DNA of 64,000 nucleotides from Moringa oleifera (Eukaryota; Streptophyta; Magnoliopsida; Brassicales; Moringaceae). Under the pieces are notes generated by a model that worked only from the letters and a program-made list of their open reading frames with translations, did no database searches and had not been told where the DNA came from. Positions 60,704 through 64,000 of the stretch are shown here, piece by piece (the first letter of the stretch is position 1; each line of letters begins with the position of its first letter). The DNA lies in assembly GCA_021397835.1 (NCBI GenBank), contig JAJFZO010000433.1:1488001-1552000 (forward strand), written 5' to 3'. A program made the position numbers and the translations under genes.

Positions 60704-63700
60704 ATGGAGGAATCAGGGCCAAACGCGGCGGCGCCCCCTTTCCTCCATTTGGTCTCTGCCTTCCTTGCCATGGAGCCCACTGAGACCCTCCTCTTTCTCG
60801 CCAGGTAAGCCCCGGGCGCAGGTTTAGCCTGCTTTGGCCCAATTTAGTCAAAACCCGACTTCACGTTTGCAACCGCCGCGCCCTTTGGTTTTCTTTTCTG
60901 CATTTTAGTAGTTTGGCTTCCTTTAATGTTGTTTTCTATTGTTGCTATATGCAGAGACTGTGGTGGAGGATTGGTTACTAAGGGAGTTCAGAGGTTTGTT
61001 TGGGAGCATTGTATAAGCAAAGCTGTGAGTGAGTTTCTTTTTTGTCTCCACTGTACATTTTGGTTCTGTTTGGATTGTTTTTGAGAAGATACTAACAAAA
61101 TAGGGCGATTTTGGTCTGAGCTCTTTTTGCTTGCTGGGACGTGATGCAGTGTGATAATTTAAATTGGTTTCACGGAAGTTTCGACATGAGAAATTAAACA
61201 AATTAAGTACTTGAAAGGAAAAGGAGCTGAAGTTATTTTTAATCGGGTTTAGAAATTCAAGAAACATATTTCAGAATCTCGTGCTTTACCATGATAGTTT
61301 CTCGCTTTGTGAAGCCTTGTTTCCCTGAAATGCCGCCGTGGTTAAGCTTAATACTTATATTAGGTTCCACAGGGTGATTCCTTTTTTTTTTTTTCGGGGA
61401 AAAAATTGAAAGAACTTACTTGATTTATTTCTAGAAAATAAAACTTGGTTCTAATGTATGATCACTTCAGGTCGGAGGTGGTTATGCACCATACATGAAG
61501 AGTTTTCTAAAAAAACTTATGACTGAAGTTGAGTCAAACGATGGTGCCGTGTTGGATGAATTATATGAACAGTATGCTTACTACATGATTTCGTCGAAGG
61601 TAAAAACTCAATTGAAACTTTTGTTTATAATTTCCCCCCAAGATTCCTGTGACACTTGCACAATTCTTGTTATTCAGTGGATGCACCCACAACTCCAGGC
61701 ATCCCATGTGGGTGTTTGGGGGCTGAACACTAGGCTACTTGACCTTGGTTATGCTCCTCAACATGCTTGAATTATGTTTAAGGTGATTTCTTGTTTACTA
61801 GGATGACAATTTAATCAAAGGAAACACAAGGGTCTGCAAATGCATCTCTTTTCTTTTTTCTGATGGTAATAGCTATTGCTTGTGTGATGTTGGTTCTTTG
61901 GACTGTTTACATCAATTGCTGTTTAACAAAATATATGTTACTTGTAGGTTGTTTAGAGCTCCAAAGTTGTCCAAAGTCAAGGAAACTCATAGTTCCACTG
62001 CAATGTTCACTTAATATGCTTGAAGGAGATACGGGGTCTGGTTCTCCATTAATCTACGTGCTTACTTCTGTATATTACTTAAATTATATGTATTGGTAAC
62101 TGCTATGTGAACCTATTTGAGTTAACGACTTGGTTTACACAGGTGTTCAGTCTGGCCATCCAGTCTTTTTCTGTCAGAGATCATACTTTCTTATCCAGAT
62201 ATATTTGCTAATAAATCATGTTTTGAGGTAAATTATTGGGTCAAGAATATGCTTCGTTTATTTGAATTACTTGTTTTGGTCTAAATTTGTTAGTTCACAC
62301 GTAATTTAGATGAGTTGGTTTATACTTGCTTTCCATTGCTAAATCTCTGTACCAGTCATTGAACTTCATGACACAAAAAATGCAGTCCAAAAATATTTTA
62401 GTTGCTTTGGTTTCTCCCCTTTCCACATGGTTAGAATGCTCTCATAGTTATGCCTTTTGGGATACGAAAATGTTTCATGTCAGAATTTTGACATTTTCCC
62501 ACCCTTTTGGCTTGATTCATCCATAAATATAGGTTGGTTCGGGTGTTGGCTTGGTTGGAATTTGTCTTGCCCATGTAAAAGCCTCCAAGGTATGTTTTGC
62601 CAATCTCACACATGTCTATGGAGACTAGTCTGCTTTTCTCTGTAGCATTGCTGCATTTGGGTTATGTAATTTTCATACTCTGCTAATTTTCGAAAACCTG
62701 ATATTATCACATCATCCATTGCTTCATCAGTCTTAACAATTCAATTGGTATACCACTTTTGGAGCAGCACATGCATATGTTTAATGTCCTGGGAAGTGAC
62801 TTTTGCTTCTTTGTATTGTTTCTGTGCCTTTTCCATGGTTCATATTAACTCAAGTATCATGTGTTGATTATATGGAAGCATAGGAGGATAGTGATTGGTG
62901 TCTCTATGGTTAATTAGAAACTGATAGCATGTTTGGTTTGGACTGATGGTATTCTTCAGCAAGTAGAGATTAGGGCCATGGTTTCAAATCACTTTAGTAA
63001 ACTGCAGCATGGCATGATGATACCTATAAAGTCTACGTCATGAGGCTTACTTGAGTAATTAAGCTTAAAAAGCTAAGCTGCCTTGAACAGATACAGAGTT
63101 TTTGTTCTTTAAGAGGGTAACTGTTCATGAAGCTATTTGGATGAAGTTGTAAAATGTTGTCTCGTGTTGATCAATTGCAAATTGGATGTGGACGTGCCAT
63201 CCAAATTTTCAAGTCTATTGCTCTTGTTCTGCAGATAATGCAGCTGAAACCACAATTTTGTTTAACTCGTAAAACTGCATATAGAGCCTAATGGAATGCA
63301 TAAGATATACTGATTACTTGGGAGGCATATTTGCTGCATATACTTCTTAAATGTATACCCAGGTAACTTGATAATTGATACAATTGATGCAGGTGATATT
63401 AAGTGATGGTGACCTATCAACTTTAGCTAATATGAAGCTTAACTGTGAGATGAATAAGTTGAATGGTGAAACTGACATGTCGGGACACCCTAATGCAGAT
63501 CGAAGTGTGGTGAGTTATAGTTCCTTGCAATTGTCCTTGCTGGGAAGCTAACTGCTCTTATTGTTTGAGTTGAATCTATAATTATTTGATTTTCTATTCC
63601 AGATTTAGCTTTTGCTATGCATGATCATGGCACAATAAATGACATCCGTTGTTATAATTGATTATTGTTAAAATTGTATAGTATATCTTTGCGTAGATAA

Positions 63701-63945
63701 CAGAAGAGCCAAAAAGAGCCATTTCTGTCTTGGTTTCTTCAAAATAAACCTTGGTTTCTTCAAAATAAACCTTAGTTTTCTGGAACTCTGCAGAATCACA
63801 AAAATTTAGAATCATGCCATTGAAATATAAAAGGTTTATGTAGCAGATAAGACTAAATCAACTGTAAATTTCAGGTGGAATGCATTTATTTGCCATGGGA
63901 ATCTGCATCAGAAAGCAAGTTACTTGCATTCATGCCAGACATCAT
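60704..63945 (+). CDS. FAM86/EFM3-type lysine methyltransferase, 5' part
   Basis: Nine exons are visible: 60704-60804, 60955-61024, 61471-61599, 61802-61865, 61948-62035, 62143-62227, 62533-62589, 63393-63509 and 63875-63945. This is about 260 residues before the window ends. All introns are GT-AG and in frame. The N-terminal FAM86 domain includes YAPYMKSFLKKLM and LDELYEQYAYYM. Then comes the class I SAM-binding Rossmann fold: IILSYPDIFANKSCFEVGSG with GSGVG at about 181-185, VILSDGDLSTLANMKLNCEM (motif II acidic residue), and YLPWESASESKLLAFMPDIM. The catalytic DxxY-type motif expected next lies beyond the window. Yeast Efm3 and human FAM86A (EEF2KMT) trimethylate a lysine of eEF2. An in-frame ATG at 60605 would add 33 residues. 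I chose 60704 because the extra part lacks the family's composition. Confidence 0.85.
63729..63770. repeat. 21-bp perfect tandem duplication in an intron
   Basis: The unit cttggtttcttcaaaataaa(c) occurs twice in direct succession, in the intron before the last visible FAM86 exon. Confidence 0.85.
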
Positions 63946-64000
63946 GTGAGCACTCCATTCATCTTCTAATTTACATATATTTATTTATTTTGAACTGTTG

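Noticed and set aside
61675..61770. GC-balanced patch within a FAM86 intron that might be an exon
   Set aside because: The exon chain 61471-61599 to 61802-61865 keeps frame and family sequence without it; an extra exon here is not needed.

Overview
This is a stretch of plant nuclear DNA, most likely from a eudicot. The genes are intron-rich with GT-AG borders. Every recognisable product belongs to a plant or general eukaryotic family: HIPP, LUL-type RING ligase, ALG13, receptor-like kinase, ERCC1, ATL RING-H2 ligase, subgroup Ia bHLH and FAM86 methyltransferase. The DNA between genes is extremely A+T-rich, with many AT and GA/CT microsatellites. The species cannot be named from the sequence alone. 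No bacterial, viral or organellar genes, tRNAs, rRNAs or CRISPR arrays were seen.

Layout. 1-4.5 kb: AT-rich DNA with one unassigned GC-balanced patch and a large imperfect inverted repeat. 4.5-6.3 kb (minus): HIPP metallochaperone-like gene, three exons, with an apparent GC-AG intron. 6.4-12.9 kb: GA-rich promoter, AT-rich DNA, an ~85-bp minisatellite, a tandem duplication and a GC-balanced non-coding island. 12.9-17.7 kb (minus): LUL4-like RING E3 ligase with a 3-kb first intron. 17.7-20.9 kb: AT-rich, with a near-perfect foldback repeat. 20.9-23.0 kb (plus): ALG13. 23.0-25.8 kb: intergenic. 25.8-29.0 kb (plus): membrane-anchored receptor-like kinase, six exons. 30.8-34.0 kb (minus): ERCC1, nine exons. 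35.4-36.5 kb (minus): intronless ATL6/ATL31-type RING-H2 ligase. 36.5-53.5 kb: a 17-kb gene-poor AT-rich interval with short inverted-repeat elements, microsatellites and a patch of telobox/RY motifs. 53.5-55.1 kb (plus): bHLH94/96-like factor. 55.1-60.6 kb: AT-rich long-TIR repeats. 60.7 kb to the window edge (plus): 5' part of a FAM86/EFM3-type lysine methyltransferase.

The genes do not form an operon or an obvious gene cluster. They are independent housekeeping functions (DNA repair, N-glycan assembly, eEF2 methylation) and signalling or regulatory functions (two RING ligases, a kinase, a bHLH, a metal-binding protein). I found no convincing undescribed biological system. The most notable features are non-coding: the minisatellite, two families of AT-rich inverted-repeat elements, repeated small tandem duplications inside introns, GA/CT tracts at several gene 5' ends, and a GC-AG intron in the HIPP gene. 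All exon coordinates were derived by hand from splice-site motifs and reading-frame continuity, without transcript evidence.
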